In this document: positions 1 to 9,393 of the stretch, one piece after another
How the letters are laid out: each line of letters begins with the position of its first letter
Numbering within the stretch: position 1 is the first letter of the stretch
NCBI GenBank assembly: GCA_027257055.1
Contig: JAPVLO010000044.1
Coordinates: 1,984,001 to 2,048,000, forward strand
From: Cephalopachus bancanus
Taxonomy: Eukaryota; Chordata; Mammalia; Primates; Tarsiidae
Reading direction: 5' to 3'
DNA length: 64,000 nt
Translations under genes and position numbers: made by a program
The notes under the pieces: generated by a model
Seen by the model: the letters and a program-made list of their open reading frames with translations, nothing else
Told to the model about the DNA's origin: nothing
The model's database searches: none

Positions 1-2291
1 AGAAACAACCCCCGCCCCTTCAAATGCAAGTCCCTTGATACCCCCATTGGAGAGCATTTGTTATGCAGAGTTTCGTGAGGCAATCAAAATTAATTCACAG
101 TGATCTTTTCACCCAGCGCCTCCAGCTTCTCATAATGGTCTTTCTCAACAGGTGTTCATTGTGGCAGTCTGACTTCAAATTGCCGGACTAAAGGTTTTAT
201 TCTTTAGTCATTTCTTTTTTAATCTTGAACTTGTAATTTACTAATCTGCAGCAGCTGCCAGAAGGGCCCAGCTGCTTACTAGAGGGGACATGTACCTCTG
301 AGGAGAGCAGAGAAGGAACTTCAGCTCCAGACTAAGAAGAGGAAGGCATTGAAACTCATGGCCTAGAGAGGCTGAGACCAGAGGCCTGACATCATCGTCT
401 CCACAGTACCTTCCTCTGAGGCTGGTCCAAAAATGGGTAATATCTGGTTCAGACCCCTCGGGAGGGCTTCAGAAATATTTTGGGTTAGGCACAAGTGAGT
501 AGAGAAGGGATAGTAACAACCACAACAAAAAACACCAGAAAAATACCATGCAGAAGAAAGGGACTTTTAAAACTTGTATAACTAGTCCATGTGAACATGC
601 TCCCTTTGTCAACTTTCAGATCTGCCTCCTTTTAAGGCAACTTTAAAGAGAGAGGGGAAGAATTCAGTTTTACTGCAGAGATTCTTGGATTTCATGGCTC
701 ATCAGAACCAAGTTGGCTGAGTGTGTGTGAGGAAGCATGAGACCAGCCTCCTGATTTCCAGAGTGCTGGAACTATTGACTTCAGGGTCTCAGCTCCAGAA
801 ATTCTGATGTTGGGATCGTGGCTTGGGCCTGGGAATATGCATTTTTAACAGGCATCATGAAGTCCTGACGCTTGGGGTCTGGTTTGGGGGGTCACCCACA
901 GATAAAACGTAGGGGCCTGAGTGCCTTTCATCACAGTTAACTGCTCCACTTGCCTCAGCAATCCTGTCTCTACAATGGGTTATCTCTCTTCAGTCCCTTC
1001 TCAGTTACGTGGTTTTCAGCACAGAACTCACCAGTAAGAGAGCTTGGAGGGGAGGAGGCGGTCACCATTCTAACTAACAGATGGTTTTCTTCCTAAGGAG
1101 ATAACATACAATGTCTTGTACGAAGGGACGACAAGGTCATCCAGAAGTGACCACCATTTCCATGTAGTAATTCTTGGCCTCCTGGTTTCTTTGGCAAATG
1201 AGATCTGCATTCTGTTCATTACCTTTAGGCTGGTATCTGCAGCTATCTCATGACTGAGGCAGAGGTGGACACTTTGGACAATGACTGGACATTACAGCAA
1301 ATCCTTCCTGACATATGGAGACCCAGGGACCCCTGAGGGTTAAAAGAACATTTGGAAGCATCCATTGCAGCCCTTAGTCCTGTCATAGACCAAATGCCAG
1401 CTTTCTGCAAGGGATCAGAAAGGCAGAAAGGGAAAGCTCAGATTCCTGTCAGCCCCCAGACTTCCAGAAAGAAAAGTTGAATTCTTTTGGTATTCGCTAG
1501 ACATAGACACAGGCAGCTTCAGAGGGTCAAACCAGAAGTCTCGTGAAAGTCTGAAACTAAGATGGAAAGTGTTAAAACACTAGACTAACAAGGATTGATT
1601 GTAGACTTCATTGTCTTCTCAGCCACCCCTCCCTTGAGGCCACACCTCCATGGAAAAAAAGTCACCTGTTGAGAGGCAGGATGTCCATTGGAACATTGTT
1701 CCTTGGCCTTTTAGCTCAGTTCCCTTGTGAAGGCTATCCTGGATCCATTCAGAATCTAATTATGGCTGTAAAAACTGCAAGAGCAAAGCAGTTCTAATGT
1801 ATGTATTGGGCAGTGTCTCCCTTGGCACGTTTGTTCACACATGGGGCAGTGAAGCCACGCGGCACTGATGGCCATTGATTTTGTAATACGTGAGTGACTT
1901 TGTTCTGCTCTCATAGAACTCTTTGGTTTTGGGGACTGTGGAAAGACCAGAGAATCCCCCCTCTTGCCAGTAGCCTGTAGATAAGAAATAATATTTATCA
2001 CCCTCATTTCTGCATTGTACATATATTTCAGATCATAAAGGATGCTCACTAGCCTCTCTAAGAAAATATGCTTTTTTTCTTGGCTTCAGTGGGGAGGTTC
2101 CTATGGTGAAGGACACCACACAAAGGTTTCTAAGTGGGAATTGCCATGCCAAGTGCATTAGGCAGCTTGTAGCATTGGAGGACCGACACCTTTGGAGATG
2201 ATGATGACTGCTGTCAGCCTGCAGATGATATCATTTTCTATTTGTCTGCTCAGCACAATTTATTTATGCAATTTACAAATACATAAATACA
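1..2291. other. Unique noncoding sequence, no gene seen
   Basis: I see no coding exon, RNA gene or intact repeat apart from the short hAT-like fragment listed separately. The stretch around 170-260 is AT-rich and repeat-free. The longest open frames are under 100 codons, have no recognisable domain and look like chance. Confidence 0.6.
785..885 (+). mobile_element. MER5-like hAT-Charlie fragment
   Basis: The stretch resembles the second half of the MER5 nonautonomous hAT consensus: a 'ccagaaattctgatg' block, then 'gggcctgggaatatgcattt' and 'taacaggc'. The first half and the outer terminal repeats are not convincing. Recognised by eye from the known family, so the assignment is moderate. Confidence 0.5.
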
Positions 2292-2812
2292 TATGAGGGA
2301 GGATCCCCTAAAAACTGGAATTATCTTTGGAGGTCGGGCTCCTTGTAGTGCAGGCTTCCCCCGCTAGTGTTGTTGTGACTTTATTCATTTGACTTCAGTG
2401 GAATTTTTTTTTGAGATTCCATGCATTTGCCCATTTCATGAAGGGTGATTTATAAGCACATCTGCCCAAACTGTGCTGAGTGTTCAGCAGTTTTTGAACA
2501 AAAATGGCATGAACCCTGTGCCCCATTCTCCCTATTCACCTGATCTCACCCAGAGTAATTTTTTTTTTGTTTCCCTAGATGAAAAAATCCTCAAAGGGAA
2601 ATGTTTTACTGATGTGGAAGAAAACGGCAGAAGCACTAAAAGGTATCAAAATTGACAAGTTTAAAAACTGCTTTGAGCAATGAAAAAAGCAACTCCATAG
2701 GTGTATTACATCAAATGGAGAGTACTTTGCAGGTGGCTGAACTTTAAACATGTAAGAATAAATACACAATTTTTAATAAATAAATTCTGGGTTTTTTTGG
2801 ATCCCCCTCGTA
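2292..2812 (+). mobile_element. Internally deleted mariner DNA transposon
   Basis: The left end (about 2292-2322) and the reverse complement of the right end (about 2783-2812) align as terminal inverted repeats: both read approximately TAYGAGGG, then GGATCC, an A-rich run and an AGAATT/GGAATT-like block. Between them, 2473-2655 encodes the C-terminal part of a mariner transposase, including PHSPYSPDL, the motif with the third acidic residue of the DD34D triad. A frameshift near 2650 moves the remainder into another frame (2648-2734), where the family's terminal Cys-Ile...Gly-Glu-Tyr-Phe signature is visible after an in-frame stop. At about 520 bp against roughly 1.3 kb for a full mariner, most of the transposase including the first two Asp positions is missing. 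It is a dead fossil. Confidence 0.82.
2473..2734 (+). pseudogene. Mariner transposase C-terminal remnant
   Basis: The open part (2473-2655) shows SVQQFLNKNG followed by PHSPYSPDL and a degraded Phe-rich block, matching the end of the mariner catalytic domain. After a frameshift the reading continues to a GEYF box near the usual C terminus, with one stop on the way. No N-terminal helix-turn-helix region is present. The fragment cannot encode an active enzyme. Confidence 0.8.
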
Positions 2813-2844
2813 CTTTATTATATCCCAGCCCCACATATAGAAGG

Positions 2845-3260
2845 TCCCAGAAAAGCTTACATTCATTTGACAGATGAGGAAACCAAGGCCCACAGAGGGG
2901 AAGACTTTTTTTTTTTTTTGAGTTGGAGTCTCACTCTGTCACCCAGACTGGAGTACAGTGGCCGCTCCCGGCCACCACAGCCTCCACCTGCTGGGCTCTG
3001 GCAATCCTTCCGCCTCAGCCTTCCAAGTAGCTGGAACTACAGGTGCGTGCTACCACACCCGGCTAATTTTTGATTTATGTAGAGATGAGGTCTCGCCAAG
3101 TTGCCCAGGCGGGTCTCGAACCCGCGGACTCAGGCAATCCACCCACCTCAGCCTCCCAAAGGCGCTGGATTACAGGCTGAGCCCTGAGCCCGGCTGGAGA
3201 AGACTCTTATTCAAGGTCACATAGCAAGTTTGAGACAGGGCATATTGCTCAGAGAATAGT
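2845..3260 (-). mobile_element. MIR SINE split by an Alu
   Basis: The left part (2845-2905) carries the MIR core in antisense ('gacagatgaggaaacc'), and the right part (3199-3260) continues with 'caaggtcacatagcaag', the next block of the same consensus. The Alu at 2907-3195 lies between them, so MIR was there first. Confidence 0.75.
2907..3195 (-). mobile_element. Alu SINE, divergent GC-clamped lineage
   Basis: Full-length dimeric Alu in antisense: it starts with poly-T and ends with 'gagcccggct'. A 7-bp duplication 'gaagact' (2900-2906 and 3199-3205) flanks it. It shows the perfect 18-nt right-arm hairpin (2958-2975) and the perfect left-arm T-arm-like hairpin (3109-3125) typical of the younger copies here. 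Confidence 0.95.
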
Positions 3261-3329
3261 TGACCTCCCCATCAGATATTTTAACCTGTTGAATGATTAT
3301 TAGGGAGATATTTCCCCAAGTGGTTATGT

Positions 3330-3610
3330 TTACATTAGTAGTCATTCATTTGAATAATTTATTCTTTCATTTAGTCATTCAACAACTATTATGAAACATC
3401 TAACATGAGTCAGTCGCATAGGAGCTGGGGATACAGTGATGAGCAAAACAGACATTATTGGTGCTCTCAAGTGTAGTAGAGCAAACAGACACTAAGCAAA
3501 TAGTTATACACACTAATTACTGTCATGATAAGTTATTTGAAGGGAAAGTCCAAGGTGTCATATAGAGACTTGAGCAAACATGGGGTGAGGGTGGACCCGT
3601 TGGGGCAGGC
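3330..3610 (-). mobile_element. L2 LINE 3' fragment
   Basis: Antisense L2 tail: 'cattcaacaactattatg', then 'ggagctggggatacagtgat', 'agcaaaacagaca' and a tract like the reverse of the L2 3' UTR. It resumes at about 3906 beyond an interrupting repeat. Confidence 0.7.
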
Positions 3611-3611
3611 T

Positions 3612-3905
3612 AGGTGTATCAGTCAGGTTAGGCTATGTTTTGCTATGTAACAAACAACTCCCAATCCTCAGGAGGTTAACAGGACTTAGTTGTTTCTGTC
3701 TTATGCAGATCGAGGTACACTCTGCTCCTTATGTCCACTTAGGAATAGATGGAGGGTTCCATCTCAACCCTGCTTCCACAATCACAGGGGAAATAAACGT
3801 ACCTGGGTTTCTTCCTAGAGACAACACACATCATTTCTGCTCACATTTCATACCCAATGGAGGTTGCACAGCCACACCTAACTTGAAGAAGGGTGAAAAG
3901 GGGTG
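3612..3905. mobile_element. LTR-like ancient repeat inside L2
   Basis: It begins 'tgtatcagtcaggttagg', followed by 'aacaaacaactccc', and ends in a 'tcatttctgctcacatttca' and 'cacacctaacttgaag' block that recurs in mammalian genomes. I recognise it as an old interspersed repeat but cannot fix its family; an ERV-type LTR is the best guess. Confidence 0.45.
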
Positions 3906-4260
3906 ATCTGGAATGCCTCCACACAGATTTAGGGAAGGCTTCCCTGGTTTTAGAAGGGATCTATATTATGCAAAATTTAACCAGGGAAAGACTGACATGA
4001 ACACTGGACATGGGAACACTTGCATGCAGGCCCTGAGGCAGGGAGAATCCCAGCCCTTTGGGGCATCAGAAAGAAATCAGAGTAGTTGAAACGCAGCCAG
4101 AGAGAGAAAGGTGGCTGGCTCCCCATCCCAACAGGACATGTCAACATAAGACTTATACCAACATAAGGCTGTTAGTCTACAAGCCAGGGGCAGGAGAGTG
4201 GCCAGGCAGAGTTTTAAGTGGTATGTGTTACAAAGATCAGGAACAGGTGGGTGAGGAGAG
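3906..4260 (-). mobile_element. L2 LINE fragment (continuation)
   Basis: The pattern 'gggaaggcttccctgg', 'tgcaggccctgaggcaggg' and 'gccagagagagaaag' follows the order of the L2 consensus in antisense and continues the fragment at 3330-3610. No coding capacity remains. Confidence 0.55.
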
Positions 4261-4299
4261 AGTCTTCAGAAAGTGCTTCTGCATTACTAAGGGCCAAGG

Positions 4300-4410
4300 A
4301 GGTGAAGAGACTGCCCATTGTATTGGAAAGAAACGTGGACTAAAGGAGATTAAGTGACTTGGCCTGAGGTTGGCAGGTTGAAAGTGTTAAAGCCAGGATT
4401 TGGACCCTCT
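4300..4410 (-). mobile_element. MIR SINE fragment
   Basis: Antisense MIR: 'gattaagtgacttggcctga' and 'aagccaggatttggaccc' match the conserved 'ttaagtgacttgcccaagg...ccaggatttgaacc' blocks. Confidence 0.7.
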
Positions 4411-4759
4411 CCCTCACACTCAAACTTTCCATGGTCGCCATTACCTCCTCACTGCAATGACTTCCTCACTGATGTTGGAAGACTCTCCAACATCTTGCCT
4501 TCTCTCTTAGCACTCATTGGGCTGTGCTCGTGTTGGCAAGCCTCATTTAAATTTCATGGAACAGAAGTTCCAGCCAAAGCAAGCTATTACATTCAGATTC
4601 CCAACTGCTGAAGGGCTCCTTAGCACTAAGCTTCTGAGGAAACTTCCACAGGATGATGTTTGTGTGTCAACAAGTGGTGAAGTATTAGGGACATCAAAGA
4701 GAGGGTTGGAAATGGCTGCTGGAAAAAAGTCAGAAAGCTTTTCGTCCTGAGCCCCCTTC
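4411..4759. other. Unique noncoding stretch
   Basis: No repeat or gene recognised. Overlapping short frames on both strands have no domain and look incidental. Confidence 0.5.
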
Positions 4760-5260
4760 TCCCAATTAGCATACAAAAATATTTTTAAAGGAATAACCTT
4801 TACTAATAAAATGCTATAATCTCAATAAGACATTTCAGCAGGCAAATTATTAGATATTAATTCATGCCCAGTTGCACTGACAGCTCTCGGCTGTCAACGT
4901 TAGCCTAATAGCACACTAGGTGAGAATTAATATGCCATAATTCACGCTCTGTCATGCATTATTGCTTAAATAAGATACATGATGAATAACCTATTCTGGT
5001 GAAATAACTGAGATTCTCAGAGTTCTCCTGGCCAAGTTATAAATAGTTATGTTAGGATCCAAATTTTTTTTGTATTACCAAATTTGAAATAAATTGCATA
5101 TATGTATCCTCATCTGTAATTACTGTGAACATTTTTCTTAAGTACTAACATTAAGTTCAGTCATATTCCATGTTTTAAAATTGAACTTAAGCAAAATCAC
5201 ATAATTTTCTTGAGACCAAAATAGAAATTTCTTTCCTCCATATATAATTGTATCTGGTGT
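4760..5260. promoter_or_regulatory. Candidate conserved noncoding element
   Basis: AT-rich, repeat-free DNA with dense homeodomain-type TAAT/ATTA cores (for example 'ggcaaattattagatatta' near 4841 and 'gagaattaatatgcca' near 4922) mixed with GC-containing words such as 'gacagctctcggctgtcaac' (4880-4899). The texture resembles deeply conserved enhancers, but conservation cannot be tested from one sequence. Confidence 0.35.
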
Positions 5261-5645
5261 TATGGCATGTTATAGCTTGTATGGACAACGGCTTTGGAGC
5301 GCAAATGGGCCTGACTTAGAAAAGTACAAAATAGAAACAGAGGGGATAAGGGGAGCTGGAGGATGTACTGTTTGTGTTAATGAAGAGTTTCTGACTCTCT
5401 GGACAATTATAGTTATCATGAGCACCTACCGTTTTCCTAGTAAGGGGAGAGTGGGTGACATGGGAGGCAGTTCCTGTTCTGCAAACCCTAGAGCCCTCTG
5501 GAAGCAACAGTATCAATGAACATGATAAAGTAGCCTTGTCTTCCCAGGATAGTATGTGAGAAAATGCCCAGATATGAAGAGGATAACAATGCAGTGAACA
5601 GAAAGAGTTCTGTAGGCAGAGTGGTAGACTAGCAGAGTTGTGAGA
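5261..5645. other. Unique noncoding stretch
   Basis: No repeat or exon recognised; open frames are under 90 codons and lack motifs. Confidence 0.5.
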
Positions 5646-5649
5646 TAAG

Positions 5650-5800
5650 TGGATATAATTAAATGCTTCAGCCCATTAGTGCATAGTTATTGAGCACCTA
5701 CTCCATGCCATCTCTGTGCTGGACACTGAGCAAAGAAGCTGGCAATGGATGAGCTGACCAAGAAGGAGATGGACTCTTATCTATGACACCATGTGTTAAG
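5650..5800 (-). mobile_element. L2 LINE 3' fragment
   Basis: Contains 'tattgagcacctactccatg' and 'gtgctggacactgagcaaag', the antisense L2 tail. The same element seems to resume at 6270, with a solitary LTR in between. Confidence 0.7.
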
Positions 5801-5854
5801 TTTAGATCAAAGCAGCCTTCTTGCATATTTTGGGTTTGACCTACAGGTTTCTCT

Positions 5855-6210
5855 GTATCCTTTCACTTGGTGAACTGTAACCTAGCTGGATGTGCAAACA
5901 GACTGTAACCTACTCTTGTGCCAATCACCTATTTTTGGCCAATCAAAGGTAGTCAACTGTTCAAATCAGGTTCAAATAAGGCAAACACTTGGCTGTACCC
6001 AGTCTAGCTATTTCTGTCCCTCACTTTCATTTTCTGCACATCACACTCCTTTCTTGGCCCATAAATTTCTTCTACCACGTGACTGCGCTGGAGTCTCTCT
6101 GAGTCTACTCTGGTTCAAGGGGCTGCCCAATTCATGAATCATCTTTTGTTCACTGAAACTCTGTTAAATTTAATGTCTTAAGTGTTTTTCTTTTAACACA
6201 TGGGATTCAA
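5855..6210 (+). mobile_element. Solitary ERV LTR
   Basis: Shows LTR-type order: CCAAT boxes ('gccaatcacc' near 5920 and 'gccaatcaaagg' near 5938), a central pyrimidine-rich part, 'ggcccataaatttcttctac', 'gactgcgctggagtctctct', and a U5-like end 'ctctgttaaatttaatg'. I recognise this as an endogenous retroviral LTR, perhaps of the MER21 group. No internal viral genes are adjacent, consistent with a solo LTR left by recombination. Confidence 0.65.
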
Positions 6211-6269
6211 GCAAAAGCCAGTGCTCAGAAGGGAGTTATTCCTATCTCAGACTGTCAATGAGAGAGCTG

Positions 6270-6645
6270 ATTGATCAAGAAAAGCTTCATGGAAGAGGTG
6301 ATACCTGGGGAGAATCTTAAAGGATTGGGAGGCTTTAGTCAGGTAATAGAATAGGGGTAGAGGTGAGAGGGCCATAGATAGTAATAGAGGTGATGTGAAG
6401 AGAGGACAATGGGAGATCTTGAAGATATTGGTAAAGAGCTTGTACGTTACCCCCACACGACTAGATTTTTCTTCTAGATCCTGCTATCAGGATGATCTGT
6501 AAAGTTTATGCTTGGGAAGACAAGTGGGGAAGACCAGGTGGGAAGCTATTGGTTCAGTCTAGGAGAGGAGATAGAGGCCAGGACTGGAGCTAGGGATGAG
6601 AGGAGTGGCAGGTAAGCAGGAATGTGGAGGGACTGCAGAGAAGGG
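6270..6645 (-). mobile_element. L2 LINE fragment
   Basis: 'cttcatggaagaggtgatac', 'agaggacaatgggagatctt' and 'ctattggttcagtctagg' follow the antisense L2 consensus beyond the part at 5650-5800. Confidence 0.55.
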
Positions 6646-6739
6646 GTGGGGTTAGTCTAGAACATGATGTGTATGAGGACTGAACTGACTTGGGCTGATG
6701 GTCAAGACTTGGAAGTTATTCCCCTTGGTAAACCTAAAA

Positions 6740-6880
6740 CATCCAAGCTGGAAGGGTTATTAAAGATTGTCTTAGCCATCTTACCACTCATTTTAAAGAT
6801 GGGAAACAGTCTCAGAAGGTGGAAGAACCTTGTCAAGATCACAGCAGATCTCTAAAAGTCATCAGGTTGATGACTTCCTT
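6740..6880 (-). mobile_element. MIR SINE fragment
   Basis: 'ctcattttaaagatgggaaa', then 'ggaagaaccttgtcaagatc' and 'acagcagatc' match the antisense MIR core in order. Confidence 0.6.
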
Positions 6881-7082
6881 TCAGTGGAAAGTTTTCTCTT
6901 TGGATCATCAAATAAGAGAACTGACTATTAAACCAGAGAAGAGAGATCCTAAATGGAGTGATGGCTTACAAAAATATTCCCTAGACTTCATGCATTCTCA
7001 GTCAGCATTTACACATTTAACCATGATCAGTCACTTCATATTTTAGCCAACTTCATTTTTCTTGCTTTAATAAATGTATTCT

Positions 7083-7247
7083 AGCCTGGCATGGTAGCGC
7101 GCACCTGTAGTTCCAGCTACTTAGAAGGCTGAAGTGGAAGGATCACCAGAGCCCAAAAGGTCAAGGCTGCAGTGGCTGTGAGTGTGCCACTGCACTCCAG
7201 CCTGGGCAATGGAGTGAGACTACAACTCAAAATAAATAAATAAATAA
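7083..7247 (+). mobile_element. Alu right monomer
   Basis: Only the right arm is present, starting at 'agcctggcatggtagcgcgc' and ending in an (AAAT)n tail at 7228-7247. It may be a 5'-truncated Alu or a free monomer. Confidence 0.88.
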
Positions 7248-7345
7248 ATGTATTTAAAAGCAAAAGTTTATATCACTTCCATAAATGAAAGTCAACCTTT
7301 ATTTGCTATAAAAGGAAGCAAACCTGAAATTAACTCTATGAAAGT
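7248..7345. other. Unique spacer between Alus
   Basis: Short AT-rich spacer without recognised features; its end supplies the target site of the next Alu. Confidence 0.5.
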
Positions 7346-7355
7346 AAAGCAATCA

Positions 7356-7655
7356 GGCGAGTTCGGTGGCTTAGCCTGTAATCCCAGCACTTTGGGAGGC
7401 TGAGGCAAGTGTATTGCCTGAGCCCGTAGGTTCAAGACCAGCCTGGGCAACTTGGTGAGACCTTGTCTCTACAATAAATTAAAAAAAAAAAAAAATTAGC
7501 CGGGCATGGTAGCACATGCCTGTAGTTCCGGCTACTTGGAAGGCTGAGGCAGAAGGATCACCGGAGCCAGCAGGTCGATGCTGCAGTGGACAGGAGAGTG
7601 CCACTGCACTCCAGACTGGGTGACAGAATGAGATGCCAACTCAAAAAAAAAAGTA
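7356..7655 (+). mobile_element. Alu SINE (outer of a nested pair)
   Basis: Full dimeric Alu with an A-rich middle linker and an A-tail. Its 5' target site 'aaagcaatca' (7346-7355) reappears only after the next Alu, at 7942-7951, so the following copy sits in this element's tail. The right arm reads 'ggacaggagagtgccactg', an older variant. Confidence 0.95.
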
Positions 7656-7660
7656 AAAAG

Positions 7661-7941
7661 CTGGGCTCAGTGGCTCAGCCTTGGGAGGCTGAGGTGAGTG
7701 AATTGCCTGAGCCCGCAGGTTCGAGACCCGCCTGGGCAAATTGGTGAGACCTCATCTCTACAATAAACAAAAATTTAGCCAGGTGTGGTAGCGTGCGCCT
7801 GTAGTTCCAGCTACTTGGAAGGGTGAGGCGGAAGGATTGCATGAGGCCAGCAGATCGAGGTGCGGTGGCCGGGAGCGGCCACTGCACTCCAGTCTGGGCG
7901 ACAGAGTGAGACTCCAACTCAAAAAAAAAAGTAAAGAAAAG
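7661..7941 (+). mobile_element. Alu SINE inserted in an Alu tail
   Basis: Younger GC-clamped Alu with the perfect right-arm hairpin (7865-7882). About 15 bases of the left arm ('tgtaatcccagcact' in its relatives) are deleted, so 'ggctcagcc' joins directly to 'ttgggaggc'. Confidence 0.94.
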
Positions 7942-7951
7942 AAAGCAATCA

Positions 7952-8291
7952 TAAAATTCTAGCCAGATACTGTTGCCCACCTGAGGCTTACTGTCTCTGT
8001 TAAATGTAGACATCATTCTGTTTTGAAGAGGTGGTAAACACATACTGAGACTTCCTGCTGTTCTTTCTAGGATTGAAAGAAAATATAATTTTTTCATGAT
8101 GTGTTTCAAGGTTATTCAGTAGTGTGCCCCTGTATCACCTAAAATATGTCACATTTTGAGAAATGCTAGGCTAGAAGAGGTGAAATAAAATATGTCACTT
8201 TCACATGCCCTAAAGATGGATTATTGTATGGATTTATTGATGCAAAAGAACGAGAGAATGCCAAACTGGCATATATTTGTTGAAAACTGTA
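7952..8291. other. Unique noncoding stretch
   Basis: No repeat or gene recognised between the two Alu insertions. Confidence 0.5.
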
Positions 8292-8305
8292 TTAAATTCA
8301 ATTTC

Positions 8306-8592
8306 TTTCTTTTTTTTTGAGTTGGGGTCTCGCTCTGTCGCCCAGATTGGAGTGCAGTGGCCGCTCCTGGACACCGCACCCTCGACCTGCTGGGCTCCGG
8401 CGATCCTTCCGCCTCAGCCTTCCGAGTAGCCGGAGTTACAGGTGCGTGCTACCACACCCAGCTAATTTTTTGATTTACTGTAGAGATGCGGTCTCGCCTG
8501 CCCAGGTGGATCTCGAACCCGCGGGCTCAGGCAATCCATTCACCTCAACCTCCCAAAGACGCGGGATTACAGGCTGAGCCACCGAGCCTGGC
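8306..8592 (-). mobile_element. Alu SINE with 14-bp target duplication
   Basis: Antisense Alu of the young lineage flanked by 'ttaaattcaatttc' (8292-8305) and 'ttaaactcaatttc' (8593-8606), one mismatch. The right-arm hairpin is damaged by two changes. Confidence 0.95.
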
Positions 8593-8798
8593 TTAAACTC
8601 AATTTCAAAGAGTTCTTTGTGAAAATGCTTCCAGTTTTGCCATAGGAAAGATGAGGATGGTCCTCTGTCCTTCCCTTGGGATAGTCATGAGGCTCATATG
8701 AGAATGTCTTATACTCAAGAGCTGTACTTGTATCCGTGCGCTGTCTCCAGAGAAGTCTGGATCATCACTCCAAGCCACCCCACCACAAGATGAAAACA

Positions 8799-9090
8799 GG
8801 CCGGGTGTGGTGGCTCACATCTGTAATCCCAGCACTTTAGGAGGTGAAGACAAGAGTATTGCCTGAGACCATGAATTTGAGATCAACCTGGGCAACTTGG
8901 AAAGACCTCATCTCTGCAATAAATCAAAAAATTAGTTGAGTGTGGTGACATGCATCTGTGGTTCCAGCTACTTGGAAGGCTGAGGCAGAAGGGTCACCTG
9001 AGCCCAGCAGATGGAGGCTGCAGTAGCTGTGAGCATGCCACTTCCCACCAGCCTGGCCAACAGAGTGAGACTCTGACTCAAAAAAAAAAA
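8799..9090 (+). mobile_element. Older Alu SINE (outer of a nested pair)
   Basis: Diverged Alu with right arm 'gctgtgagcatgccac'. Its target site 'aagatgaaaacagg' (8787-8800) recurs only at 9380-9393, beyond the next Alu, so the two copies are nested at the tail. Confidence 0.93.
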
Positions 9091-9095
9091 GATAA

Positions 9096-9380
9096 CCGGG
9101 CTCGGTGGCTCAGCCTGTAATCCCGCACCTTTGGGAGACTGAGGTGAGTGGATTGCCTGAGCCCGCGGGTTCGGACCCGCCTGGGCAACTTGGTGAGACC
9201 TCATCTCTACAATAAATCAAAAATTAGCCGGGCATGGTAGTACGTGCCTATAGTTCCAGTTACTTGGAAGGCTGAGGCAGAAGGATCGCCAAGAGCCCAG
9301 CAGGTCGAGGCTGCGGTGGCCGGGAGTGGCCACTGTACTCCAGTCTGGGCGACAAAGTGAGACTCCGACTCAAAAATAAA
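9096..9380 (+). mobile_element. Younger Alu SINE in the tail of an older one
   Basis: Begins 'ccgggctcggtggctcagcc', the hallmark of the young lineage, directly after an A-tail plus 'gat'. It likely used an A-rich site ending in 'aagat', which repeats at 9380-9384. The left-arm hairpin loop has lost one base; the right-arm hairpin (9316-9333) has a single G-T wobble. Confidence 0.94.
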
Positions 9381-9393
9381 AGATGAAAACAGG

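Noticed and set aside
5855..6210. Possible complete endogenous retrovirus at the LTR
   Set aside because: No internal gag, pol or env similarity and no second LTR nearby; flanks are L2.
7675..8109. 144-codon minus-strand frame with 'ELESHSVAQTGVQW'-type text
   Set aside because: This is the familiar antisense Alu translation; similar peptides recur at nearly every Alu in the window.
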